NCBI RefSeq assembly: GCF_035594125.1
Contig: NW_026973669.1
Location: 3,775,001-3,839,000 of the forward strand
Direction of reading: 5' to 3'
Length of the DNA: 64,000 bases
Source: Scylla paramamosain
Taxonomy: Eukaryota > Arthropoda > Malacostraca > Decapoda > Portunidae
Shown here: one piece after another, positions 10,930 through 21,284 of the stretch
Layout of the letters: each line of letters begins with the position of its first letter
Position numbering within the stretch: position 1 is the stretch's first letter
Program-made: the position numbers and the translations under genes
The notes under the pieces: generated by a model
The model's input: only the letters and a program-made list of their open reading frames with translations
What the model was told of the DNA's origin: nothing
Databases searched by the model: none

Positions 10930-11290
10930 AGCAGACCTTCCTGTGTAAGCTGAACGGCTGGCATTGTTGTTGTTTACTTGTGTGTTTAACCGTGGTGGTC
11001 TGTATCCCCGGGGCTGCCTGGTGCTGCGTGGGGTCTTCCAGCAGCAGTGGCCTGCAGCATCCCTCGGCCACTTCTTCCTCGGGCGGGTCTTGTACTTCTG
11101 TTGAGGTCTTTGCCACGTGCCTGCACACCACCCCTGGCTTTTCTGCAAGCTGCCTCTTCATCTTTCTGGCCTTTATTTTCTTGTCTTTGTCCTCATCTGT
11201 GGTGCCAAGGCTTCGGCCGGGGCTCGGCCCCTCCCTGCCGGTCTCCCGCCCGGCCGGCCGGCCGCTGCCTGCGCTGCGCCTTGCTGTCAT
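10853..11290 (-). CDS. Hypothetical basic protein, 145 aa, downstream of the zinc-finger gene (U1)
   Basis: ATG-initiated frame in the 3' region of the zinc-finger gene, running from a GC-rich block (CCGGCCGGCCGG) into the first 79-bp repeats, where it stops. Residues 1-30 are R/G/P-rich and about 34-50 are charged (DEDKDKKIKARKMKRQ). The last third is repeat-derived. No domain recognised. It is present in all four units, and U3 carries a 15-bp in-frame deletion, so the frame survives. The units are too young for that to prove coding. It could equally be 3'UTR of the zinc-finger transcript. Confidence 0.25.
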   Translation of the reverse strand: MTARRSAGSGRPAGRETGREGPSPGRSLGTTDEDKDKKIKARKMKRQLAEKPGVVCRHVAKTSTEVQDPPEEEVAEGCCRPLLLEDPTQHQAAPGIQTTTVKHTSKQQQCQPFSLHRKVCWPQDYCHKPAGNTTSDLWVWCGVVW

Positions 11291-11523
11291 TCTGTCTGTT
11301 TTCTTGAGGAGGTTCCTTGTGTGGTTTTGGTCTTGCAGGAAGCTTGTTATCTGCCAGATTTCTTCTCTTTGATGGGTGATCCTCTGCTGCAGCTTCTCTC
11401 ACTGGTGTCACACCGGTGTCCGTCGGTGACCATGTTGTTCTTGGTCACTTTTTAGGTCGTGATGTTTTGTAGTTTTGTGCCTTTCAGCTCTACTGAGGCC
11501 GGAGTCACCGGGGACTGCAACAT

Positions 11524-13161
11524 CTATGATTTTGCCTGTTTTCTCTTCTTCTTTCCAGTGTGGGTGAGGATGTGTCTGTCAAGGGAACCCTTCTGGGTAA
11601 ACCCTTTCCCACACTCCAGGCACTGGAACTTTCTCTCCCCAGTGTGGGTGAGGAGGTGTCTGTCAAGGGAACCCTTGTGGGTAAACCCTTTCCCACACTC
11701 CAGGCACTGGAACTTTCTCTCCCCAGTGTGGGTGAGGATGTGTCTGTTAAGATAACTTTTGTGGGTAAATCTTTTGCCACACTCCAGGCACTGGAACTTT
11801 CTCTCCCCAGTGTGGGTGAGGAGGTGTCTGTCAAGGGAACCCTTGAGGGTAAACCCTTTCCCACACTCCAGGCACTGGAACTTTCTCTCCCCAGTGTGGG
11901 TGAGGATGTGTCTGTCAAGATCACTTTTCTGGGTAAATCTTTTCCCACACTCCAGGCACTGGAACTTTCTCTCCCCAGTGTGAGTGAGGATGTGTTTGTT
12001 AAGATTACTTTTGTGGGTAAATCTTTTGCCACACTCCAGGCACTGGAACTTTTTCTCCCCAGTGTGGGTGAGGATGTGTGTGTTAAGATCACCTTTCTGG
12101 ATAAATCTTTTGCCACACTCCAGGCACTGGAACTTTTTCTCCCCAGTGTGGGTGAGGATGTGTGTGTTAAGATTACTTTTGTGGGTAAATCTTTTGCCAC
12201 ACTCCAGGCACTGGAACTTTTTCTCCCCAGTGTGGGTGAGGATGTGTGTGTTAAGATCACCTTTCTGGATAAATCTTTTGCCACACTCCAGGCACTGGAA
12301 CTTTTTCTCCCCAGTGTGGGTGAGGATGTGTGTGTTAAGATTACTTTTGTGGGTAAATCTTTTGCCACACTCCAGGCACTGGAACTTTTTCTCCCCAGTG
12401 TGGGTGAGGATGTGTGTGTTAAGATCACCTTTCTGGATAAATCTTTTGCCACACTCCAGGCACTGGAACTTTCTCTCCCCAGTGTGGGTGAGGATGTGTT
12501 TGTTAAGATTACTTTTGTGGGTAAATCTTTTGCCACACTCCAGGCACTGGAACTTTCTCTCCCCAGTGTGGGTGAGGATGTGTCTGTTAAGATTACTTTT
12601 GGTGATAAATCTTTTCCCACACTCCAGGCACTGGAACTTTCTCTCCCCAGTGTGGGTGAGGATGTGTGTGTTAAGATAACTTTTGTGGATAAATCTTTTG
12701 CCACACTCCAGGCACTGGAACTTTCTCTCCCCAGTGTGGGTGAGGATGTGTTTCTTAAGGGAACTTTTCTCAATAAATCTTTTGCCACACTCCAGGCACT
12801 GGAACTTTCTCTCCCCAGTGTGGGTGAGGATGTGTTTCTTAAGGGAACTTTTCTCAATAAATCTTTTGCCACACTCCAGGCACTGGAACTTTCTCTCCCC
12901 AGTGTGGGTGAGGATGTGTGAGGCAAGATGACTCTTCCGGACAAATGTCTTCCCGCAGAGGTCACACTTGTGGTTCCTGCCACCAGTGTGGGTGGCAGTG
13001 TGTTCAGCGGGGCCACTCCTGCCTCTCAGCCTTGTCTTGCTGGCATGGGAGAGGACGTGTCTGGCAATGGCAGCCTTGGTGGAGCACACTTTGCCGCAGT
13101 GGTCACAAGTGTAGGTCCTCACGCCCAGGGTCGCCCGCTGCTCCAGGCTGTTCCTGCTGCC

Positions 13162-13200
<39 letters not shown>

Positions 13201-13221
13201 TCCTGGCCTTGCACCCTCCAT
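11524..13221 (-). CDS. C2H2 zinc-finger protein, 18 fingers (U1)
   Basis: Intronless frame of 565 residues. The start is the ATG at 13221 (context GCAATGG, conserved in all five copies). The frame is open upstream to 13332 without another ATG in this copy. Layout: poly-Ser tract (12 Ser, AGC codons) at residues 9-20; finger 1 at 39-59 (CDHC...HVLSH); a finger relic at about 60-78 that keeps HTATH but lacks both Cys; finger 2 at 86-106 (CDLC); then 16 fingers of exactly 28 residues with the backbone KFQCLECGKRF and ILTHTGE linkers; then a basic tail KKKRKQAKS, a possible nuclear signal. Sequence-specific nuclear DNA binding is expected; no KRAB, ZAD, BTB or SET domain is visible. Fingers 8-13 are three copies of a two-finger (168 bp) unit. 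A VNTR of 92/98 bp begins 84 bp upstream of the ATG. Confidence 0.85.
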
Positions 13222-13304
13222 TGCAACGCTGCTCCTGGCTGCGTCCGGTCCTGCAGGAAGCCTGGGGCTGCAGGAGGGATGCACGGAGGGAGTCCTGTCA
13301 CTGG

Positions 13305-14190
13305 CACCTGCAACAGAGGAGGCCGTCACCACACAGGCAGCGAGGGGCTTCCTGCCTCAGCCTCAGCCTAACACACAGCCTGCACAGACAAGATACACCT
13401 GGCACCTGCAACAGAGGAGGCCGTCACCACACAGGCAGCGAGGGGCTTCCTGCCTCAGCCTCAGCCTAACACACAGCCTGCACAGACAAGATACACCTGG
13501 CACCTGCAACAGAGGAGGCCGTCACCACACAGGCAGCGAGGGGCTTCCTGCCTCAGCCTCAGCCTAACACACAGCCTGCACAGACAAGATACACCTGGCA
13601 CCTGCAACAGAGGAGGCCGTCACCACACAGGCAGCGAGGGGCTTCCTGCCTCAGCCTCAGCCTAACACACAGCCTGCACAGACAAGATACACCTGGCACC
13701 TGCAACAGAGGAGGCCGTCACCACACAGGCAGCGAGGGGCTTCCTGCCTCAGCCTCAGCCTAACACACAGCCTGCACAGACAAGATACACCTGCCACCTG
13801 CAACAGAGGAGGCCGTCACCACACAGGCAGCGAGGGGCTTCCTGCCTCAGCCTGACACACAGCCTGCACAGACAAGATACACCTGCCACCTGCAACAGAG
13901 GAGGCCGTCACCACACAGGCAGCGAGGGGCTTCCTGCCTCAGCCTCAGCCTAACACACAGCCTGCACAGACAAGATACACCTGGCACCTGCAACAGAGGA
14001 GGCCGTCACCACACAGGCAGCGAGGGGCTTCCTGCCTCAGCCTAACACACAGCCTGCACAGACAAGATACACCTGGCACCTGCAACAGAGGAGGCCGTCA
14101 CCACACAGGCAGCGAGGGGCTTCCTGCCTCAGCCTCAGCCTAACACACAGCCTGCACAGACAAGATACACCTGGCACCTGCAACAGAGGA
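13305..14190. repeat. 92/98-bp VNTR upstream of the U1 zinc-finger ATG (about 9 units)
   Basis: Unit starts CACCTGCAACAGAGGAGGCC. It is 98 bp with CCTCAGCCTCAGCC and 92 bp when one CCTCAG is absent. On the minus (gene) strand each unit contains CCTCCTCTGTTGCAG|GTG, which resembles a 3' splice site. The last unit runs into the 5' flank of the gene. Confidence 0.95.
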
Positions 14191-14462
14191 ATTTGGAGTT
14201 TGGAAAAAGTAACACAAGGTGTGGCTGTAACTATAAGATGGGAAATGAAACAATAAATAAGACAACAAGAGGAAAAGATCTGGGAGTGATTTTGTCAAAG
14301 AATTTATCACCAGAAAAACGTATTAACAAGATAACAGGTGCAACGCTCAGCCTACTAACAAACACAACACTTGCCTTTGCTCATCTGATACACAAACCAC
14401 CACCAAATACAAATATTCATCAATTTCAAAACAAACAAACAAACAAACAAACAAACAAACAA
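14191..14462 (+). mobile_element. LINE RT fragment plus (AAAC)n (U1)
   Basis: The + frame reads EFGKSNTRCGCNYKMGNE, then KDLGVILSKNLSPEKRI. This matches the segment just after the RT catalytic core of LINEs (KDLGV motif, which follows the YxDD region). About 70 codons, truncated on both sides and ending in AAAC repeats. The left edge is an abrupt join to the 92/98-bp array (CAGAGGA|ATTTGG), identical in all copies, so the fusion predates the duplications. Confidence 0.75.
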
Positions 14463-15076
14463 CAAACCAATTGACCACTTCTCCCTTCTTCCCTCTCAGC
14501 CTCACCTTGCGGCTCGTCTGCTGCCTGTGGCCCTGTGGGCGTGCAGGGAGTGTGGCAGTGTGGGCACGTGCCTGCTTGCCTTGGGCTGGGAGCACAGCAA
14601 AGTACGCGGTCCTTCCTCTCTTTCTCTCAGCCTCTCCTTACTGCTCGTCTGCTGCCTGTGGGCGTACGTGGGCGTGCAGGGAGTGTGGCAGTGTGTGGGC
14701 ACGTGCCTGCTTGTCTTAGGAGTGAGAGCAGAGAAGTGAGAGCAGAGAATTGTTTGTGTACAGTAATCCTCTTTCTCTCTCTCTCTCTGCCCGGTGCCCG
14801 CGAGAATCTTGCCTTGTTTTTCTACTTTTCTAACGGCACTCTAAACTTTCTTTTTTTTTTTTTTATTGCTTCTTAATTTTCTTTTGTTCTTTGTCCCTTG
14901 TTGGTAAAACTGCAGGGTAGGACCTCCTGTCTATTCATTAAAAACACATTGCAACAAATAAACAAATGAATCTGTAAGAAAAACCAAAGCACTGTCACAC
15001 AAACACATCAGACACAACACAAAATAAACAGCAAAAACCCAAGAATCATTAAAAAAAAAACCCACCACTTCCTCAC
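14463..15076. other. GC-rich spacer with an internal duplication (U1)
   Basis: 14490-14740 contains two related copies of a segment of about 130 bp (CTGCTCGTCTGCTGCCTGTGGGCG, then GGAGTGTGGCAGTGTG...), then AT-rich sequence. Copies lie at 27726-28215, 44313-44800 and 56339-56825. No gene recognised. Confidence 0.6.
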
Positions 15077-15290
15077 CTGTACATGAAACATAACCCTCAG
15101 AATATCCACAATCACATCATCGGACCGGAATCTCCTGCAGCAGCAGCAGCAGCATGGGGGTGGTGAACACAGCTTCCAGGTTTGCCAGGGTATTGTTGGC
15201 AAAGTCAGTTCTCCTGAGCCGACAGCAGGAGCTCCGTGCCCGACTTACGCCAGAAATTAACGTCCTGTCGCACTGGTTTGGCGAGCAAGA
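15077..15290 (-). pseudogene. EFR3-like exon 2, frameshifted (U1 only)
   Basis: On the minus strand three consecutive stretches in three frames give VRQDVNFWRKSG, then NNTLANLEAVFTTPMLLLLL, then SDDVIVDILRVMFHVQ, followed by a good donor (CAG|GTGAGG, GT at 15075-15076). They align in order with the EFR3 (rolling blackout) segment that in animals reads CRQDTSFMKKNG ... ANEEVVVDLIRLAIALQ. EFR3 is the plasma-membrane scaffold that anchors PI4KIIIalpha. Two frameshifts break the exon. The upstream edge is uncertain; one acceptor would start it at 15272. The block of about 420 bp is absent from U2-U4. Confidence 0.6.
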
Positions 15291-15332
15291 GGAGTAGGTA
15301 AAGATGAAGGAGATGGAAAGAGATGAAAGTGG

Positions 15333-15337
<5 letters not shown>

Positions 15338-15379
<42 letters not shown>
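15338..15379. repeat. (CA)n in the EFR3-like intron (U1)
   Basis: Near-perfect CA tract between the two EFR3-like exons; a second CA tract lies at about 15534-15556, next to exon 1. Confidence 0.9.
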
Positions 15380-15383
<4 letters not shown>

Positions 15384-15589
15384 ACATAATATGGTATACA
15401 GGAAATAAGAAAGAGAAGAAAACAGACACACAGACAATACAGAAAACAGTGAGAAGAAAGAGAAGGAACATACAAAGAATTTAGAAGAAGAAGAGAAGAA
15501 AACAGACACTCACACAACACACATAAAAGGAAAACACACACACACACACACACACAATAAACAACCAATGAAGGCCCCCAGACACTGAC

Positions 15590-15759
15590 GTAGGTTTGGG
15601 CAGGTAGTGAGCATTGTGGTGCCGGTGGAGCAGTGTGTGCAGGATGTGTTGCACTGTCTGCACCTCCGCATCGCTGGACATGCTCAAACGCATCAGCCGC
15701 ACCAGGAACGACTGTGCGACTGTCTTGCTGTACTGTTCCCTGGTGTATCTGGTCCCCAC
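15590..15759 (-). pseudogene. EFR3-like exon 1 (U1, one codon lost)
   Basis: Open for 170 bp after an acceptor (CACACAG|GTGGGG). Reads VGTRYTREQYSKTVAQSFL, then RLMRLSMSSDAEV, QTVQHILHTLLHRHHN. It matches EFR3-family proteins around the conserved ALPGSFLDPLL...ELRQLVLEVMHNLMDRHDN segment. A possible donor (TAC|GTCAGT) ends it at 15590. Compared with U2 and U3 it lacks one Arg codon (DAEV-QTVQ). No other EFR3 exons flank it apart from the broken exon at 15077-15290, so it is a captured fragment rather than a gene. Confidence 0.65.
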
Positions 15760-16352
<593 letters not shown>

Positions 16353-16353
<1 letters not shown>

Positions 16354-17150
16354 AGAAACACCTAGAAACACATTTTTCCTCCCCAAAAACATCCAAAAGC
16401 ACAATTTTCCTCCCCAAAAACACCTAGAAACACAATTTTCCTCCCCAAAAACACCCAGAAACAATTTTACTCCCCAAAAACATCTAGAAACACAATTATC
16501 CTTCCCAAGAACACCTAGAAGCACAATTTTCCTCCCCAAAACACCTAGAAGCACAATCTTCCTCCCCAAAAACAACTAGAAACGCAATTTTTCTCCCCAA
16601 AAACACCCAGAAACACAATTTGACTCCCCAAAAACATCTAGAAACACAATTATCCTCCCCAAGAACATCTAGGAACACAATTTTCCTCCCAAAAACACCT
16701 AGAAGCACAATTTTCCTCCCCAAAACACCTAGAAGCACAATCATCCTCCCCAAAAACAACTAGAAACGCAATTTTTCTCCCCAAAAAAACCCAGAAACAC
16801 AATTTGACTCCCCAAAAACATCTAGAAACACAATTATCCTCCCCAAGAACATCTAGGAACACAATTTTCCTTCCAAAAACACCTAGAAGCACAATTTTCC
16901 TCCCCAAAACACCTAGAAGCACAATCTTCCTCCCCAAAAACACCTAGAAACGCAATTTTTCTCCCCAAAAACACCCAGAAACACAATTTGACTCCCCAAA
17001 AACACTTAGAAGCACAATTTTCCTCCCCAAAGAACACCTTCAAACACAATTTTCCTCCCCAAAAACACCTAGAAGCACAATTTTCCTCTCCAAAAACACC
17101 TAGCAACACAAATTTTCCTTCCTAATAACACCTATAAGCACTATTTTTCT
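16353..17150. repeat. About 30-bp minisatellite, about 26 units (U1)
   Basis: Unit AAAACACCTAGAAACACAAT plus TTTCCTCCCC, with TTTGACTCCCC and TTATCC variants. A block of about 180 bp of six units is repeated twice (about 16620-16800 and 16800-16980). Minus-strand ORFs reading FLGRKIV are repeat artefacts. Confidence 0.95.
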
Positions 17151-17224
17151 CCTTTTAATACTCAAATAACACAAATTCGGCCCAGAACACCTATTTCTAT
17201 TAACAGTACCCAGAGAAAACACTG

Positions 17225-18210
17225 ATTACCGGTCAGAAATAACTCAAAAACATTAATTTCTACGCAAAAAACACTGAAAAAACATGTGATTTCCTTTCAA
17301 AACACACAAAAAACATACACTTCTACCCAAACACACTGAAAAACATGCGATTTCCTTTCAACACACCAAAAAACACACATTTCTACCCAAAAACACTTAA
17401 ATAACATTTAATTTCCTTTCAAAACACCCAAAAAACACACATTTCTACCCCAAAACACTGAAAAAACATGCGATTTCCTTTCAAAACACCCAAAAAACAC
17501 TTACTTCTACCCAGAAAACGCTGAAAAAACATATGATTTCCTTTCAAAACACACCAAAAAACACACATTTCTACCCAAAAACACTGAAAAAACATGCGAT
17601 TTCCTTTCAAAACACCCGAAAAAGCACTAATTTCTACGCAAAAACACTGGAAAACATGCGATTTCCTTTCAAAACACACCAAAAACACACATTTCTAGCC
17701 ACACACCAAAAAACACACTGAAAAACATGCGATTTCCTTTCAACACACCAAAAAACACACATTTCTACCCAAAAACATTTAAATAACAGTTAATTTCCTT
17801 TCAAAACACCCGAAAAAGCACTCATTTCTACGCAAAAACACTGAAAAACACTTGATTTCCTTTCAAAACACCCCAAAAACACACACTTTTAGCCAAAAAA
17901 CACTTAAAAAACACTTAATTTCCTTTCAAAACACCCCAAAAGCACTCATTTCTTCCAAAAAAAACATCGAATAACACAGAATTTCCTTTCAAAACACCCC
18001 AAAAGAGACACACACCTACCCAAAGACAGCGAAAAAACAACAATTTCTACCCAAACAAACTTGAAAAACACGAAAATCTTAAAAAAAACAAAATAATTAC
18101 AAAAAAAACATCCCCTGCCTTTCTAAAACGCCACAGACACGAAGAATTCCCTTTAAAAAAACACTGCAAGCAAGAATATTCCCTTTCAAAACACCAAAAA
18201 CTCTCACTTC
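17225..18210. repeat. About 60-bp minisatellite, about 15 units (U1)
   Basis: Unit: AAAACATGCGATTTCCTTTC followed by AAAACACCC, AAAAACACACATTTCTACCC and AAAAACACTG. Units diverge towards 18000-18210. Confidence 0.9.
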
Positions 18211-18281
18211 TATTTCAACATGCCTAGAAAAAAATTGCGTATTTAACTCAAAACACTTCATCTTATATTACAAGGCTGCTA

Positions 18282-18337
18282 CACCACCACCACCACCACC
18301 ACCACTACTACTACTACTACTATTACTACTACTACTA
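18282..18337. repeat. (CAC)n(TAC)n microsatellite (U1)
   Basis: CAC then TAC triplets. Copies at 30852-30907, 47763-47818 and 59547-59600 (CAACCACC variant in U4). Confidence 0.95.
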
Positions 18338-19286
18338 CGTTTGCTTACCTTTAAAACGCTGGAAATTCAGTGAAAATATTGTCTTCTTAATATTTCCTCT
18401 TTTCCTTCTCGTCTTCCTCCTTCCCTTCCTTCTTCTTTTTCCTCCTTCTTCATTTCTCCTTCTTTCCTCCTCTTTCTATTCTTCTCTATGCATGAAAACA
18501 GCTGGAAAATATAGGAAATAACACTAAACACTGATAGAAGGGCACTGGGAGGTGGGAAGGTCCAGGTCCCGGTCCCCAGATGAAGGCGGCTGATGACGTC
18601 ACGCCATATTTACGTGACGCGAATGATTTTGAAAATGACCCCTCGCAAAAATGGAGCTGGGCCGGAATGCTTTACATATTATGAAAGGGCATAATTTTAG
18701 ATTAATTCTTGACATATAAAAATATTCCAAGCTTCAGTAATAATAAAGCTATATTTAAATAACTATATGAAAAAGTGTTCGAACAAACACGATAAAAAAA
18801 AACATTCCAAAGTCCACAAATCTCATTTCTCACGAACACAATACACTTTAAAAAATCGAAACTATTTTTACAAACAATCAGAAGTTAACCGGAAGCTGAA
18901 ATAAATAAATAAATAATTTAAAAATGTCAACTTTTTGAGTGTTCAACGGGACTAAAACCCCTCTAAAAACCCACGTACTTCACTCAAAAGCATCACAACA
19001 CATTTAAAAAACAATAAACGATTTTTTGAGCCCATAAAATCTTGCCTAGCGGCTGAAATAAAAAATCATGTTTGGCGGTATGAAAAATTTAACGGCAAAC
19101 GGCAACACTTATTTACGCTGAAACAACCTCATAATTGACATGTTTCCCTTAACACTCGCACGCAAAACACTCAAAACACCACCAAATATTTTTACAAACC
19201 ATAAAATCTAAGTTAAAAAGCCTAAATATATAAGTTAAGAAAATAGAAAAAATATTAGAACCGGGGGTAGATTCTGGCAATCCATC
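18338..19286. other. Highly conserved AT-rich non-coding block (U1)
   Basis: A pyrimidine-rich stretch (18390-18490), then a core with TGACGTCA, then AT-rich sequence lacking ORFs. Copies lie at 30908-31856, 47819-48767 and 59601-60551, nearly base-for-base identical in length (about 950 bp), in contrast to the unstable neighbours. It leads up to the ATG at 19287. It could be promoter and 5' flank; this is inference. Confidence 0.5.
18594..18601. promoter_or_regulatory. TGACGTCA palindrome (CRE-type site, U1)
   Basis: Perfect 8-bp CREB/ATF consensus palindrome, 19 bp before a TTACGTGAC box, in a GC-richer island of about 120 bp. Conserved in all four units (also 31164-31171, 48075-48082 and 59858-59865). 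Function not shown. Confidence 0.4.
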
Positions 19287-19400
19287 ATGGCGGCCGCGGG
19301 AGGGCTGGGAGGGGGGTCAGATGAAAACAAAGTTGGCTATCTCTCTTTCCTTATTATTTCTGGTTGTTGTGAAGGTTATTTCTCTATTTTATGGATTAAT
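19287..19400 (+). other. Candidate first exon with NotI-containing ATG (U1)
   Basis: ATG in context ATCATGGCGGCCGC reads M-A-A-A-G-G-L-G-G-G-S-D-E-N-K, then a hydrophobic stretch that runs into TG microsatellites. An overlapping ATG at 19321 gives MKTKLAISLSLLFLVVVK, signal-peptide-like. Copies are at 31857, 48768 and 60552. Possible donors (GGGG|GTCAGA, AAG|GTTATT) are weak. It lies downstream of the conserved block with the CRE site. No homologue recognised. Confidence 0.25.
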
Positions 19401-19406
19401 TTCAGC

Positions 19407-19498
19407 TGTGTGTGTGTCTGTGTGTATATATATATATATGTGTGTGTGTGTATATATGTGTGTGTGTGTGTGTATATATGTATGTGTGTGTGTGTGTG
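19407..19498. repeat. (TG)n/(TATA) compound microsatellite (U1)
   Basis: TG runs alternating with TATATA. Copies at about 31977-32073, 48888-48983 and 60672-60770, differing only in tract length. Confidence 0.95.
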
Positions 19499-20245
19499 TC
19501 CGCCTCTATTCCATGATAAATAGCATTATTTTCTCTCTTCTCTTCTCCCTTTTGCTATTAAGTATCAAGTATTTTCCAGGTATTTCCAGTGTTTTCCAGG
19601 TAGTGTCGTAGGTTGAAGCCAGACCTCTGCTACCTGTCACTACTAAACTCACCTTAATTGACCTCCTGTGCCTCTGTGGTCCCGTTCCCTGGTGTTTAAA
19701 TGAAAAGAGGACACACACACAACCGCACTGCACGGTGTTTCCCAGGTACACTGAGGAAGAGAATAAAAAAATAAATAAATAAATAAACAATCCCAAAGCG
19801 CCAGGAGCAGTCTGCCTCCCTCCCTCGGTGAAGGAGGTGGAAACAAGCGGACCCTCACCATGGGGTACAACCGGATACTTTAATTATATGGCAGGAAATG
19901 CGAGGGTAGATTGAGTTTATAAGCGAATAGAAATGAAAACATGTCACTTGAAGCACTGTGAGGTGTTAAGAGAGAGGTAGAGGTAGAGAGAGAGAGAGGG
20001 AGTCGGTTCCGGGCGCCAACTAGCCTATCACTTATAATTAAACCTTTAAATTGACGGAAACTCGAATAAAATCATAGAAAACGAGAGGACTGAGTTTATA
20101 AGCGAACTTAAAAATTAATTAGAAGTTACGAAAGACACAGTAGAGTGTTTATAATGATACTGAAGACTGAACGAGTGAAAGGGTTAGCCTATCACTCACA
20201 ATTAAACCATAAATTAATGAAAACTCGAATAAAATCATAGAGAAC
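19499..20245. other. Spacer with a tandem duplication of about 170 bp (U1)
   Basis: 19500-19890 is unique sequence. 19905-20085 and 20090-20245 are two diverged copies sharing TTGAGTTTATAAGCGAA and ACTCGAATAAAATCATAGA. Copies at 32074-32821, 48984-49723 and 60771-61507. No gene recognised. Confidence 0.6.
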
Positions 20246-20634
20246 GAGTTAACCAATATCTTCACTCCTTCATCTCCTATTCTGTCCACCTCCCCAATGC
20301 AAGAGTCAACCAGTATATTCACTCTTTCACCACTATTCTGTCCACCTCCCCAATGCAAGAGTCAACCAGTATATTCACTCTTTCACCACTATTCTGTCCA
20401 CCTCCACAATGCAAGAGTCAACCAGTATATTCACTCTTTCACCACTATTCTGTCCACCTCCCCAATGCAAGAGTCAACCAGTATATTCACTCTTTCACCA
20501 CTATTCTGTCCACCTCCCCAATGCAAGAGTCAACCAGTATATTCACTCTTTCACCACTATTCTGTCCACCTCCGCAATGCAAGAGTCAAGCAGGATATTC
20601 AGTCTTTCACCACTATTCCATCCACCTCCCTAAT
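20246..20634 (+). repeat. 56-bp LINE-derived VNTR, about 7 units (U1)
   Basis: Monomer CACTATTCTGTCCACCTCC plus CAATGCAAGAGTCAACCAG plus TATATTCACTCTTTCAC. Same origin as the array at 8687, with a diagnostic GTATATTCACTC instead of GTATTCTCAGTC. Confidence 0.95.
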
Positions 20635-21020
20635 CAGTGTGTATCTGGCTGTGGTACATAAGCATGTACAAAGGAATATTTCTAAGATAAGGGTGTGATA
20701 GGCTAACCTAACACACACACAACAATTGGTTCTACTTCAAATTAATTTACTGTCTAACAATGTGTCTGTGATATATATGCACTGCCAAGAGCTTGTATAT
20801 AGACTATGCTAACCTAACCTAACACACATACAATAAAATAAACAAATGTCATAGGATACATTTTTTATTTACAGATAAAGTATATTTACAACACCACACA
20901 ATGATAAACATGAATACGATGGCTCAATCTATATATACATGGACTCTTGCAACCAAAACATCATGATATTTCCTGCACCAATGACAGCGCAGGAAACAAA
21001 TGAAAACACTAATGCATGAC
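20635..21020. other. Unique spacer (U1)
   Basis: Contains AACCTAACCTAAC at about 20812 and AT-rich sequence. Copies follow each 56-bp array. No gene seen. Confidence 0.5.
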
Positions 21021-21032
21021 ATGATAATAATA

Positions 21033-21101
<69 letters not shown>
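21021..21101. repeat. (AAT)n microsatellite (U1)
   Basis: Long AAT tract. Copies at about 33487-33560, 51232-51307 and 62174-62250. Confidence 0.95.
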
Positions 21102-21103
<2 letters not shown>

Positions 21104-21284
21104 AAGCTTAGCATGAGCAATGACAATGATTATAATTGAACCAGCGTTGGCAGATTTTATGATGAAATGTTGTTACAAGGTATTATAGGCCTGTACCATC
21201 ACCAGTTCATTAATATAGGCTCTTTTTGAGGAGGCAGAGGCCAAGAGAAGGAGAGAGAGAAAGGTGTTAGGCAAGAAACAAAAC

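Noticed and set aside
11193..11411. 72-codon minus ORF next to the zinc-finger 3' end
   Set aside because: Its start is GTG, not ATG, and it overlaps the better ATG frame at 10853-11290 in another frame.
11560..12921. Long + strand ORF (453 codons) antisense to the U1 zinc-finger gene, and a 503-codon ORF in another minus frame; similar ORFs in other copies
   Set aside because: The 84-bp finger repeat is divisible by three, so every frame stays open by periodicity. No domain is present, and the frames are broken by one silent zinc-finger change at 40099.
13222..13332. N-terminal extension of the zinc-finger frame (37 extra codons)
   Set aside because: Begins at GTG and runs into the 92/98-bp VNTR. 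The first ATG shared by all five copies is the one encoding MEGARPGN. It remains possible that an upstream exon splices in.
19640..19700. Minus-strand micro-exon ending in a perfect donor (AAG|GTGAGT) with GTGPQRHRRSIK
   Set aside because: Only about 36 bp. Weak resemblance to a later part of EFR3 would place it out of order relative to the exons at 15590 and 15077, and there is no supporting acceptor.
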